A DNA stretch of 64,000 bases, from the NCBI RefSeq assembly GCF_015706575.1, contig NW_024037051.1:13055016-13119015 (forward strand). Reading direction: 5' to 3'. A model generated the notes under the pieces. The model had not been told where the DNA came from and ran no database searches. It worked only from the letters and a program-made list of their open reading frames with translations. Position 1 is the stretch's first letter. Each line of letters begins with the position of its first letter. Origin of the DNA: Patiria miniata. Lineage: Eukaryota > Echinodermata > Asteroidea > Valvatida > Asterinidae. Shown here piece after piece: positions 11,556-23,210 of the stretch. A program made the position numbers and the translations under genes.

Positions 11556-12190
11556 TTTATCAAAACCAAAATCGCACAGAAAAAAAAAAACAGGTCGGTC
11601 GCGTCCGAATTTGATGTTGTTTGCTGTGGTTACACAATAGCCCATCAGTAGGCCCTATAGCAAGCCTCAGCAAACCGTAGCCAAACAACAGCTGATTCAG
11701 ACGTGGCCTTGCAAACTATTGACCAATCCGAACACGTTATCACTTCTATCGCCCTTATCTGGCGAAAGTATAGTGCAACTATTCTTCATATAATGTGTCA
11801 TCGCGGGGCAGTTAATTTAGCGTGCTCAATGGTTTCTAAATTGAAGGGGTCATTGTGAGTGTGCAAGTGATTACGTGCCCGGATTTGGCTATAGAACTCG
11901 ATCACGGTGCAGCCATTTTGTCTAGTTTCCAGAAGCATGACATTATGAAATCACTGAGTCCAGTCGTATGGGAAATAGTCACCAGACATGGATATTTCTT
12001 CTGAAATATCACGTTTCAAGTGTCATTAAGACCTAGTTATACAAAATTAACAAAGAGATAGCTGGCATTTCTTAACGGTCTGGTATACAGTCCTTTGGTA
12101 AAATAAACACGTTTTATGATAATAAAATCGGATTATTGAGCCACTGGGAGAAACCTGTTGTTCAACCGAAACGCAAAAATAAATACCAGG
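11556..12190 (+). other. Probable 3' UTR of the kinase gene
   Basis: The stop codon at 11553-11555 is followed by non-coding sequence. Candidate poly(A) signals AATAAA occur near 12102 and 12178. A further cluster near 13093-13111 means a longer 3' UTR is possible. Confidence 0.4.
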
Positions 12191-13440
12191 CCTTTTTTTC
12201 TGTGCGATTTCGGCAACTATATTTATATTTTGTTTACTGATATCTATTAAAGATGGCTTTATTCACAAAAATGGTCTAATAACGTCAATGGTAACTTAAA
12301 CTAAACGATGAATTCAAATAATTTATTTTGTTAAGTGACTATTGAAAACTGAAGATATAATTCCAGTTACTCTATTTAAGAGAATTTGGCAAACGTTAAC
12401 AAATTTCTGTTTATAAAATCTGTTGTCACTTCCAGGAAAACAATAAAATGAGAAAAGCATTAATAGCAAACCAAAACGATCCGAATACAGGAACAAACAA
12501 ACAAACTTGATTCAAGACCAGAACTCTGTATGTTCCATAAGTGTCAGTTTTTGTGGGTGTCCCAACAACCTCGTTAAACTTAGCTTTCTAGCTCAGAAAC
12601 GAGGTTGACCCATGACATCCCCAATGACGTCACTTCCACCACGTCCGGAGTTCTGGTCTAAATTTCAGTTTGAACATTTGTTGAATTATTGCCCAGTTTT
12701 GTTTAACCGTGCAACATGAAAAAAGCAGATCTTTTTTTCAGTAAAAGAGTCTGAAATGTTATTTGATGAACTTGATGATTGTGAAATGTCACTCACGTCA
12801 TTAAACCTCAGTCATGTTGTAATAGTTAAAATGCAGGTCATGGACAAGTCAAATTTTATTAAGTCTAGCTGACGGGCATTGTAACATTTACAGAAAAGAA
12901 AATACTTTGTATTTTTTTCCCGATCATGATGTTGGTCATTATACGTTTGCCTAGATCATGGAGCCATACAAAAATCGTGTAGAGCGAGAGCTATTCTTCT
13001 TATTTACGACTTTAAAACAATGTACAACGGTAATAACTGTAGTACTACATAAAACAATACTATTATAACATCAACCTGTTAGATAACACGACAAATAAAG
13101 TGACAAATAAAAATTATTTGCGAAAAAGAAAACTTGTGTTTTTTGACCTTTTTTCAGTTGATGCATTTTTCTTCAAATAATACTGTAGGCTGCTATGCCA
13201 TCCCCACATCCTTCACAAGATTCCGTGAGGCTCATCAGCCCATCACTGCCCAGCGCCCTAGGCCTATTTGCAAGGAGGGAGGGGGGGGGGTTACATGGTA
13301 CGAACGATGCACTGTACATAAAATAAAGATTGACATCATGAACAGCACCCCCTAGTGTAATGTGGTGTCCTGGTTAATGTTGTTTTCATCTACGTTTTAA
13401 TGTTTTTTTCCCCTCAACATTAAGGAGGAGAACGTACTGT
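12190..13440. other. Intergenic sequence with no recognised feature
   Basis: The stretch is AT-rich and carries only short open frames with no domain. It has a G run near 13277-13289 and several AATAAA words. I see no transposon ends or RNA gene. Confidence 0.4.
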
Positions 13441-13489
13441 TCACAATATTTTTCAGGAAAATAATGTCAGTGATTACAGGCTGAGGAAA

Positions 13490-13745
13490 AACTGTTGGGA
13501 ACAATTGGGAACAACAAACGCTGGGAACAACAAACGCTGATTGCCGATGGTGGACCGCTGGCGGTTTTGGAGCGGTGGACCGCCGGTGGTATGCCGCTGA
13601 TTGCCGCTGATGGTCCGCCGGTTTTGGAGCGCCACTGGCGGACCGTTGATGATGGTTTGGGTCGGCGTGCCGATGCCGGCATGCCGCTCCCCAGCCAACG
13701 GTGGTCCGACGTTGGCTTGCGGATTGGGGACTACCACGGTTTTCA
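13490..13745. repeat. GC-rich degenerate tandem repeat
   Basis: Short words such as GATTGCCGCTGATGG, CCGCTGGCGG, GGTTTTGGAGCG and AACAACAAACGCTGGG recur imperfectly in about 250 bp of GC-rich sequence surrounded by AT-rich DNA. All six frames give low-complexity peptides. I do not recognise the family and do not regard it as coding. Confidence 0.6.
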
Positions 13746-14027
13746 CCCATTCCTGGATTCGCACCCGATTCCTTTAAAAAAAATAGCCTAAGGTGTTTCG
13801 ATTGTTGCGTAACGATGAGTATGTTTAGCACACGTATACGCCTACGATTAACGAGGTAGCCGTATGTAATTTTACAAACAAATGACAACAGTTTGCTCTT
13901 TGTTGCCCAAAACTGTCAACTTATTTTCGTACATAGAGCCAAAACAGATAGATGCACACAGCAATGTTCCACGTTTCTCTGCCTATTAAGATAAATAGTT
14001 TTTGACAAGAATTCTAAGGAAGCTTAA

Positions 14028-14096
14028 TGGCATAGTGGTTAGATTCGTCGTCCACGAATCGGGGAGCCCGGGTTCGAATCCCGTGTGTGTCTTTTT
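14028..14096 (+). promoter_or_regulatory. tRNA-like Pol III promoter module (left)
   Basis: There is an A-box-like TGGCATAGTGG at 14028-14038, a perfect B box GGTTCGAATCC at 14071-14081 and a TTTTT terminator at 14092-14096. The A-to-B spacing and the length from position 8 to the T-loop fit a tRNA. The acceptor stem does not pair and the anticodon arm is out of register, so this is tRNA-derived rather than a working tRNA gene. An inverted relative lies at 29726-29795. Confidence 0.65.
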
Positions 14097-14159
14097 GATT
14101 TTCAAACCACGCATTCTGTCTTTATAAGATGTTTTAATTCCCGTCGTAAAATACCAACA

Positions 14160-14461
14160 GTACCTTAGCTTAATCGGTAAGCACTGCTGCTGGTACTGTC
14201 CGCGAGTTCCAGGTTGGCGCCTTCGTACAGGTTCAGGGCATGTGGTCCACTCGGAGGATCAGGGCTTAGGGGCCGCCCTGTTCCTCCCTTAGCTCTTTGC
14301 TTTTACATGGTGCCTGGCCCTCCGGGGTTATATGGATGGATAGGGAAGGAAGTGTGTATTGGTCGGGGACGCCGAGACCCCGGAAGAGAACTAAGGGATC
14401 GGCTGGGGCATTGTTATGGCTCAGACCGATCCCTGAAAGCTTGACTAGCACATAACTTTTT
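14160..14461 (+). ncRNA. Candidate structured Pol III RNA in the left TIR
   Basis: A D-arm-like element TAGCTTAATCGGTAAGC (14166-14182; GCTT pairs with AAGC, with GG in the loop) is followed by a weak B-box-like GGTTGGCGCC (14212-14221). T runs end the segment at 14457-14461 and 14464-14470. Between them is a GC-rich segment with clear helices: TCCGGGGT (14321-14328) with ACCCCGGA (14377-14384), GGGATCGG (14395-14402) with CCGATCCC (14426-14433), and local GGGG/CCCC and AGGGC/GCCCT hairpins. I saw no difference between this segment and its inverted copy at 29357-29658. Transcription is inference. Confidence 0.4.
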
Positions 14462-15059
14462 GATTTTTTTGACCCTCTATCTTTTATACTTTGGTTTAGT
14501 TTGATATCTAGAGCTGCTTGGCAGGTCTACGGGTATTATCAAAATTGAAACAAAGGTGTATGTCATAAATCAATGAATATTTAATAATTGACTATAATCA
14601 AAACGGAGTTTCGTTTGATCAATTTGACTATCATTATATAATGACGCGATTGCCAATTGACGTAAGAAACACCATAAATTATACCAGGAAAGAATAAAGA
14701 TGTACATTGTAATATAAATATTATTTATACATCTTTCAAATAACGTGTCTTTAATTGTGAGCATTCCAAACAATACAGTAATTCGCAATAGTAATAGAAT
14801 GGTATATGATAGCACGATCAATGCGTCTCTATTAAATATAATCTAGGCCCCTATGTGTGAAATATTCTTTGATTGACTATGAGCATTCCAAAATATTCTT
14901 TGATTGACTATGAGCATTCCAAACGAATGAGTTCATTCGCAAAATATAGCAACAACAAAACAGAAAGGAAAAAGAGAAAATTTCTTTACCCTAAAAACTG
15001 GAAAAATAATTTGTTTTAAAAAGTCAAATGAGACACTTCATGTATTGATTTAACAGTTT

Positions 15060-16985
15060 TCAAGGGGTTTACCTTACATTTGAGCAAAATTGGGAAAAAT
15101 CAGATGTTTCTGGAAAATTGCAGCATGTAAAGGGTTAACCTTGCATTTTTAGTAAAATTTAGATGTTTATGAAACATTTCAAATTGTTAAGGGGTGAACC
15201 CTGCATTTTTTAGCGAAATTGGGCAAAATCAGATCTTTCTGAAAAATTTCAGATTGTAAGGGGTTAACCTTGCTTTTGTAGTAAAATTTGGCAAAAAAAG
15301 ATGTATATGAAAAATTTCAAATAGTAAGGTGTTAACCTTGCTTTTATGGTAAAATTGGGAAAATTTAGATGTTTATGAAAAATCTCAAATTGTAAGTGGT
15401 GAACCTTGCATTTTTTAACAAAATAGGGCAAAATCAGATTTGCATGAAAAATCAAAAATTGTAAGGGGTTAACCTTTGCCAAATTAGGGCAAAATCAGAT
15501 GTTTCTGGAAAATTGCAGATTGAAAGGGGTTAACCTTGCATTTTAGCAAAATTGGGCAAAATCAGATGTTTCTGGAAAATTTCAGATGTAAGGGATTATC
15601 CTTGCTCTTTTAGTGAAATTTGGCAAAGTTAGATGTTTATGAGAAAATTCAAATTGTAAAGGGTTAAGATTGCATTTTTATAAGCAAAATAGGGCAAAAT
15701 CAGATGTTTATGAAAAATTGCAAATTGTAAGGGGTTAACCTTGCATTTTAGCAAAATTGGGCAAAATCAGATGTTTCTGGAAAATTTCAGATGTAAGGGA
15801 TTATCCTTGCTTTCTTATTGATATTTGGCAAAGTTAGATGTTAATGAAAAATCTCAAATTGTAAGGGGTGACCCTTGTATTTTTAGCGAAATTGGGCAAA
15901 ATCAGATCTTTCTGGAAAATTTCAGATAGTAAGGGTTAACCTTGTTTTTTTAGTGATATTTGGCAAAATAAGATGTGAATGAAAATTTTCAAATTGTAAG
16001 GGGTTAACCTTGCTTTTTTAGTAAAATTGGGCAAATTTAAATGTTTATGAAAAATCTCAAATTGTAAGGGGTGAAGCTTGTATTTTTAGCGAAATTGGGC
16101 AAAATCAAATCTTTCTGGAACATTTCAGATTGTAAGGGGTTAGGCCTAACCTTGCTTTTTTAGTGATATTTGGCAAAATAAGATGTGAATGAAAAATGTC
16201 AGATTGTAAGGGGTTCACCTTGCATTTTTAGCAAAATTGGGAAAAATCAGATATTTATGAAAAATCAAAAATTGTAAGAGGTTAACCTTTGCCTAATTAG
16301 GGCAAAATCAGATGTTTCAGGAAAATTGCAGATTGAAAGGGGTTAACCTGGCATTTTTAGCAAAACTGGGCAATTTCATATTTTTATGAAAAATCTTAAA
16401 TTGTAAGGGGTGAACCTTGCATTTTTTAGCAAAATAGGGCAAAATCAGGTGTTTATGAAAAATGTCAGATTGTAAAGCGGTTCACCTTGCATTTTTAGCA
16501 AAATTGGGAAAAATCAGATTTGTATGAAAAATCAAAAATTGTAAGAGGTTAACTTTGCCCAATTAGGGCAAAATCAGATGTTTCTGGAAAATTGCACATT
16601 GAAAGGGGTTAACCTGGCATTTTTAGCAAAATTAGGCAACATCAGATTTTTATGAAAAATCTCAAATTGTAAGGGGTGAACCTTGCATTTTTAGCAAAAT
16701 TGGGCAAAATCAGATGTTTCTGAAAATTTTTAGATGTAAGGGGGTTAACCTTGCTTTTTTAAAGTAAAATTTGGCAAATTTTAATGTGCATGAAACATTT
16801 CAAATTGTTAGGGGTTAACCTTGCACTTTCTAGCAAAATACGGCAAAACCAGGTGTTCATGAAAAATTTAAGATTGTTAAGGGTTCACTTTGCATTTTTA
16901 GCAAAATTGGGATAAATCAGATTTGTATGAAAAATCAAAACATTGTAAGGGGTTAACCTTTGACAAATTAGGGCAAAATCAGCAA
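15060..16985 (-). repeat. Satellite array, left arm (reverse orientation)
   Basis: About 28 degenerate units of 66-69 bp read on the minus strand, with the core TTGTAAGGGGTTAACCTTGC on the plus strand. It ends abruptly near 16985, where the same satellite begins in the opposite orientation. No gene lies in it; the short frames are repeat translations. Confidence 0.9.
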
Positions 16986-19900
16986 TTTTCCAGAATCATC
17001 TGATTGTGTCCTATTTTGCTTTAACAAAATGCAAGGTTAACCACTTACAGTTTGAATTTTTTTCATGAACATCTAATTTTTCCCAATCTTATTCAAAAAG
17101 CAAAGTTCACCCCTACAATCTTCAATTTTCCAGAAACATTTGATTTTTCCCATTTTCGCTTTAAAAAAATTGCGAGGTTAGCCCCTTTCAATTTGAAATA
17201 TTTAGTAACATCTAACTTAGCAAAAATTTCACTAAAAAAACAAGGTTAATTCCTTATATCTGAAATTTTTGGAAACATCTGATTTTGCCCAATTTCGCTA
17301 AAATATGCAATGTTCGCCCCTTACAAATTGAAATGTTTCATAAACATCTAACCCCATACAATCTGCAATTTTCGAGAAACATCTGATTTTTCCCGATTTT
17401 GCTAATGAAGCAAGGATAATCCCTTACAATTTGATATTTTTCATAAACATCTAATTTTGCCCAATTTTACATCTGGAATTTTTCAGAAGAATCTGATTTT
17501 GCCTAATTTTAGTAAAATATGCACCAAATTTTGCTACAAAAGCAAGGTTAATCCCTTACAATTTTAGATTTTTCATGAACATCTAATTTTTCCCAATCTT
17601 ATTAAAAAAGAAAATTAACCCCTTACAAATTTTGCAAAATAGAGAAGGTTCACCCTCACAATCTGCAAGGAAAATGCAAGGTTAACCCCTTACAATGTGA
17701 ATTTTTTCATGAACATCTAATTTTTCCCAATCTTATTAAAAAAGAAAATTAACCCCTTACAGTCTGCAATTTTCCAGAAACATCTGATTTTGCCCAATTT
17801 TGCTAAAATGCAAGGTTAACCCCTTACAATTTGAAATTTTCCATAAACATCTGATTTTGCCCTATTTTGCTAAAAAAAATGCAATCTTAACCCCTTACAA
17901 TTTGAAATTTTTCATAAACATCTAATTATTACCAAATTTCACTAAAAAATTTAATTAAGGTTAATTCCTTACATCGGAATTTTTTTCAGAAACATCTGAT
18001 TTGGCCCAACTTTGCTAATATATGCAAGGTTTATCCCTTACAATTTGAGATTTTCATAAAAATCTCATTTTGCCCAATTTTGCTTAAAATGCAAGGTTAA
18101 CCCCTTTCATTCTGCAATTTTCCAGAAACATCTGATTTTGCCCTAATTTGGCAAAGGTTAACCCCTTACAATGTTTGATTTTCATACAAATCTGATTTTT
18201 CCCAATTTTGCTAAAAATGCAAGGTGAACCCTTTACAATCTGAAATTTTTCATGAACACCTGGTTTTGCCGTATTTTGCTAAAAAATGCAAGGTTAACCC
18301 CTAACAATTTGAAATTTTTCATGCACATTAAAATTTGCCCAATTTTACTTAAAAAGCAAGGTTCACCCCCTTACATGTGCAATTTTTCAGAAACATCTGA
18401 TTTTGCCCAATTTTGCTAAAAATGCAAGGTTCACCCCTTTCAATCTGCAATTTTCCAGAAACATCTGATTTTGCCCTTGTTGGGCAAAGGTTAACTTCAT
18501 ACAATTTTTGATTTTTCATACAAATCTGATTTTTCCCAATTTTGCTAAAAACCCAAGGTGAACCCCTTACAATCTGACATTTTTCATGAACACCTGATTT
18601 TGCCCAATTTTACTAAAAAATGCAAGGTTAACCCCTTACAATTCGAAATTTTTCATAAACATCTAATTATTACCAAATTTCACTAAAAAAATTAATTAAG
18701 GTTAATTCCTTACATCGGAATTTTTTTCAGAAACATCTGATTTGGCCCAATTTTGCTAATATATGCAAGGTTTATCCCTTACAATTTGAGATTTTCATAA
18801 AAATCTCATTTTGCCCAATTTTGCTTAAAATGCAAGGTTAACCCCTTTCGTTCTGCAATTTTCCAGAAACATCTGATTTTGCCCTAATTTGGCAAAGGTT
18901 AACCCCTTACACTGTTTGATTTTCATACAAATCTGATTTTTCCCAATTTTGCTAAAAATGCAAGGTGAACCCTTTACAATCTGAAATTTTTCATGAACAC
19001 CTGGTTTTGCCGTATTTTGCTAAAAAATGCAAGGTTAACCCCTAACAATTTGAAATTTTTCATGCACATTAAAATTTGCCCAATTTTACTTAAAAAGCAA
19101 GGTTCACCCACTTACATGTGAAATTTTTCAGAAACATCTGATTTTGCCCAATTTTGCTAAAAATGCAAGGTTCACCCCTTTCAATCTGCAATTTTCCAGA
19201 AACATCTGATTTTGCCCTTGTTGGGCAAAGGTTAACTTCGTACAATTTTTGATTTTTCATACAAATCTGATTTTTCCCAATTTTGCTAAAAACCCAAGGT
19301 GAACCCCTGACAATCTGACATTTTTCATGAACACCTGATTTTGCCCAATTTTACTAAAAAATGCAAGGTTAACCCCTTACAATTCGAAATTTTTCATTCA
19401 CATTTTATTTTGCCAAATTTCACTTAAAAAGCAAGGTTAACCCCTTACAATCTGAAATTTTCCAGAAAGATCTGATTTTGCCCAATTTTGCTAAAAATGC
19501 AAGGTTCACCCCTTTCAATCTGCAATTTTCCAGAAACATCTGATTTTGCCCTTGTTGGGCAAAGGTTAACTTCTTACAATTTTTGATTTTTCATACAAAT
19601 CTGATTTTTCCCAATTTTGCTAAAAACCCAAGGTGAACCCCTGACAATCTGACATTTTTCATGAACACCTGATTTTGCCCAATTTTACTAAAAAATGCAA
19701 GGTTAACCCCTTACAATTCGAAATTTTTCATTCACATCTTATTTTGCCAAATTTCACTTAAAAAGCAAGGTTAACCCCTTACAATCTGAAATTTTCCAGA
19801 AAGATCTGATTTTGCCTAATTTTGCAAAAAATACAAGGTTCACCCTTTACAATTTGAGATTTTTCATATCAATCTGATATTGCCCAATTTTACTAAAAAA

Positions 19901-21370
19901 GCAAGGTTAACCCCTTACAATTTGCAATTTTCAAGAAACATCTGATTTTTCCCAATTTCGCTTTAAAAAGCAAGGTTAACACCTTTCAATCTGCAATTTC
20001 CCAGAAACATCTGATTTTGCCCTAATTTGGCAAGGTTAACCCCTTACAATTTTTTATTTTCATACAAATCTGATTTTGCCCAATTTTGCTAAAAATGCAA
20101 AGTTAACCGCTTACAATCTGAAATTTTCCATAAACACCTGATTTTGCCCTATTTTGCTAAAAAATGCAAGGTTAACCACCGACAATTAAAATTTTAATAA
20201 ACATTTATTTAAATGTTCCCAATTTTACTAAAAAAGAAAGGTTAACCCCTTACAATTTGAATTTTTTCATACACCTCTTATTTTTGCCAAATTTTACTAA
20301 AAAAGCAAGGTTAACCCCTTACAATCTGAAATTTTCCAGAAAGATCTGATTTTGCCCAATTTCGCTAAAAAATGCAAGTTTCACCCCTTACTATTTGAAA
20401 TGTTTCATGAACATCTAAATTTTACTAAAAATGCAAGGTTAACCCCTTTCAAGCTGAAATTTTCCAGAAACATCTGATTTTTCCCAATTTTGCTAATAAT
20501 GCAAGGTGAACCCTTTACAATCTGAAATTTTTAATGAACACCTGGTTTTGCCGTATTTTGCTAAAAAATGCAAGGTTAACCCCTAACAATTTGAAATTTT
20601 TCATGCACATTAAAATTTGCCCAATTTTACTAAAAAAGCAAGGTTAACCCCTTACAATCTGAAATTTTCCAGAAAGATCTGATTTTGCCCAATTTCGCAA
20701 AAAAATGCAAGTTTCACCCTTTACTATTTGAAATGTTTCATGAACATCTAAATTTTACTCAAAATGCAAGGTTAACCCCTTACAAGCTGCAATTTTCCAG
20801 AAACATCTGATTTTTCCCAATTTTGCTAAAAATGCAAGGTGAACCCTTTACAATCTGAAATTTTTCATGAACACCTGGTTTTGCCGTATTTTGCTAAAAA
20901 ATGCAAGGTTAACCCCTAACAATTTGAAATTTTTCATGCACATTAAACCCCCTTACATGTGATATTTTTCAGAAACATCTGATTTTGCCCAATTTTGCTA
21001 AAAATGCAAGGTTCACCCCTTTTCAATCTGCAATTTTCCAGAAACATCTGATTTTGCCCTTGTTGGGCAAAGGTTAATATCTTACAATTTTTGATTTTTC
21101 ATACAAATCTGATTTTTCCCAATTTTGCTAAAAATCCAAGGTGAACCCCTTACAATCTGACATTTTTCTTGAGCACCTGATTTTGCCCTATTTTGCTTAA
21201 AAACATGCAAGGTTCACCCCTAACAATTTGAGATTTTTCATAAACATTTAAATTTGCCCAATTTTACTAAAAAAGCAAGGTTAACCCCTTACATTTTGCA
21301 ATTTTCAAGAAACATCTGATTTTTCCCAATTTCGCTTTAAAAAGCAAGGTTAACCCCTTTCAATCTGCAA
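16985..21370 (+). repeat. Satellite array, right arm, with higher-order repeat
   Basis: The same satellite now reads in the plus orientation. Two unit types tend to alternate, one with CTGCAATTTTCCAGAAACATC and one with TTGAAATTTTTCATAAACATC. A multi-unit block starting near 17921 recurs near 18662 with almost the same order of variants, giving a higher-order repeat of about 741 bp. Partial further copies follow. The array is broken at 21371 by the Ngaro insertion and resumes at 28056. Confidence 0.9.
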
Positions 21371-22030
21371 TTATACTTGGACGCAAAAGAGATAAAGGGG
21401 AAACAAATATTCTTGGTTCTTTGCTGCAGCCAAAAGCAGCTATTTATTAGACCAAAACTTCTTGAGATAACCAAACGATGGACCATCACTATGGTCCCTT
21501 AAACTTGTTAGTGGGCACACCTGACCCAAACCAATTGGACCTTTACCTTGGTCATCTTTTTGTGGGCACACCTGACCCGAACCAGTTGGACCTTTACCTT
21601 GGTCATCTTTTTGTGGGCACACCTGACCCGAACCAGTTGGACCTTTACCTTGGTCATCTTTTAGTGGGCACACCTGACCCAAACCAGTTGGACCTTAACC
21701 TTGGTCATCTTTTGCGGGCACACCTGACCCAAACCAATGGACCTTAACCTTGGTCATCTTTTAGCGGGCACACCTGACCCAAATATGGACCTTACTTTTG
21801 GTCCTAATTTTATTGTGTTTTTAATTCCATGTGATATTAACACAGATGTGCTGTTCAATCGTCGTACGGCTGGATCGAACAATAATCTCTCGTGGAACAG
21901 CAGGAGAGTTTGCAAGTCTGTGTAATTCATAAATCTCTAATTAACATAAAACGTTATTAAACACTACATTCTACAAAAACAGTTTTTCAAAACAAAATAC
22001 CATGGCTGTCTGACTCCCGCAAATAAGGCC
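21371..22030 (-). repeat. Ngaro repeat B2 with internal 51-bp VNTR
   Basis: The terminal 660-bp copy of B, matching B1 over its full length by eye and including the same number of VNTR units. It abuts satellite at 21371. Confidence 0.85.
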
Positions 22031-22069
22031 GAATCATTCATTAAGGCGGAAAGAAGGGGAGGAGGCGGG

Positions 22070-22444
22070 ATGACGAAAAATAGAAGTTTTGGTCAAGTTT
22101 CTTGCTGAAAAGCTGCAACGCAATGATGGCCGCCAAGCCTCGTGGTCTTGGCTAAATACCTAGGCCATTGGACAGACCTTTCATCTGATTGGTCAGGGTA
22201 AGATATCATGAATCTTCATTGGTCAATCTAAACCTCACAATCTGCATATCAGCAAAACAAGACCATATTTGGTAAGGAATTTGTTTCCTTCGGTTTCTTG
22301 CGCAATTGGTCAACGGAACATCTTCAGATTTCGCAACCAACTCGAGACAAAGGCTGAACGTTGTTTGTTGCGCAACTCAAAAACGACATAAAAACTTAAA
22401 GTGCACCAAGTATAAAGCATTTTATCTTTCAGAGATAAAATCAA
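22070..22444 (-). repeat. Ngaro repeat A2
   Basis: The second 375-bp copy of A, placed between B1 and B2. A unique spacer of 39 bp (22031-22069) separates it from B2. Confidence 0.85.
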
Positions 22445-23104
22445 TTATACTTGGACGCAAAAGAGATAAAGGGGAAACAAATATTCTTGGTTCTTTGCTG
22501 CAGCCAAAAGCAGCTATTTATTAGACCAAAACTTCTTGAGATAACCAAACGATGGACCATCACTATGGTCCCTTAAACTTGTTAGTGGGCACACCTGACC
22601 CAAACCAATTGGACCTTTACCTTGGTCATCTTTTTGTGGGCACACCTGACCCGAACCAGTTGGACCTTTACCTTGGTCATCTTTTTGTGGGCACACCTGA
22701 CCCGAACCAGTTGGACCTTTACCTTGGTCATCTTTTAGTGGGCACACCTGACCCAAACCAGTTGGACCTTAACCTTGGTCATCTTTTGCGGGCACACCTG
22801 ACCCAAACCAATGGACCTTAACCTTGGTCATCTTTTAGCGGGCACACCTGACCCAAATATGGACCTTACTTTTGGTCCTAATTTTATTGTGTTTTTAATT
22901 CCATGTGATATTAACACAGATGTGCTGTTCAATCGTCGTACGGCTGGATCGAACAATAATCTCTCGTGGAACAGCAGGAGAGTTTGCAAGTCTGTGTAAT
23001 TCATAAATCTCTAATTAACATAAAACGTTATTAAACACTACATTCTACAAAAACAGTTTTTCAAAACAAAATACCATGGCTGTCTGACTCCCGCAAATAA
23101 GGCC
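22445..23104 (-). repeat. Ngaro repeat B1 with internal 51-bp VNTR
   Basis: A 660-bp repeat after the hydrolase ORF. It contains about five or six copies of a 51-bp unit (core GGGCACACCTGACCC, 22586-22860). Frames on both strands run through the VNTR but are repeat translations. Confidence 0.85.
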
Positions 23105-23210
23105 AAACGCACAGCGTCCCAAGGGAAAGACAGACCAACAAGCATGACCAAATTACACTATGAAACAACAGTCATGCGAAAAAAGCTAAACTATAATTAC
23201 GTAGGCCACA

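Larger units (their letters stand above)
13970..15110 (+). repeat. Left terminal inverted repeat
   Basis: It matches the complement of 28715-29865. Similarity is uneven. The outer part with the tRNA-like module is roughly 80% by eye, a linker at 14105-14131 does not align, about 14134-14480 is near-identical with a 300-bp stretch I see as identical, and the inner part is roughly 95%. The inner end runs into satellite on both sides. Confidence 0.8.

Noticed and set aside
13397-13888. 163-codon minus-strand ORF
   Set aside because: It covers the GC-rich degenerate repeat at 13490-13745, where all frames are open and low complexity.
14028-14096. Functional tRNA-Asp gene (a GTC can be placed in a loop of ATTCG/CGAAT)
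   Set aside because: The acceptor stem does not pair and the anticodon arm is about 4 nt out of register, so only the promoter boxes are tRNA-like.
14214-14444. 76-codon ORF identical in both TIRs (other copy 29374-29604)
   Set aside because: It lies in a segment that is identical at DNA level and rich in RNA helices. Peptide identity adds no evidence for coding.
14570-14821. Conserved 83-codon hydrophobic ORF, also at 28997-29248
   Set aside because: Its conservation is explained by the near-identity of the whole inverted repeat, and it has no homology or start context.
15060-21370. Centromeric or telomeric satellite
   Set aside because: The array is bounded by inverted unique ends and also occurs in short dispersed blocks at 1.5 and 30 kb, which fits a mobile element better.
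21478-21747. 89-codon repeat ORF (VGTPDPNQLDLYLGHL units) and its twin at 22552
   Set aside because: It runs through the 51-bp VNTR of the Ngaro B repeats, and the opposite strand is open too. No start context or homology.
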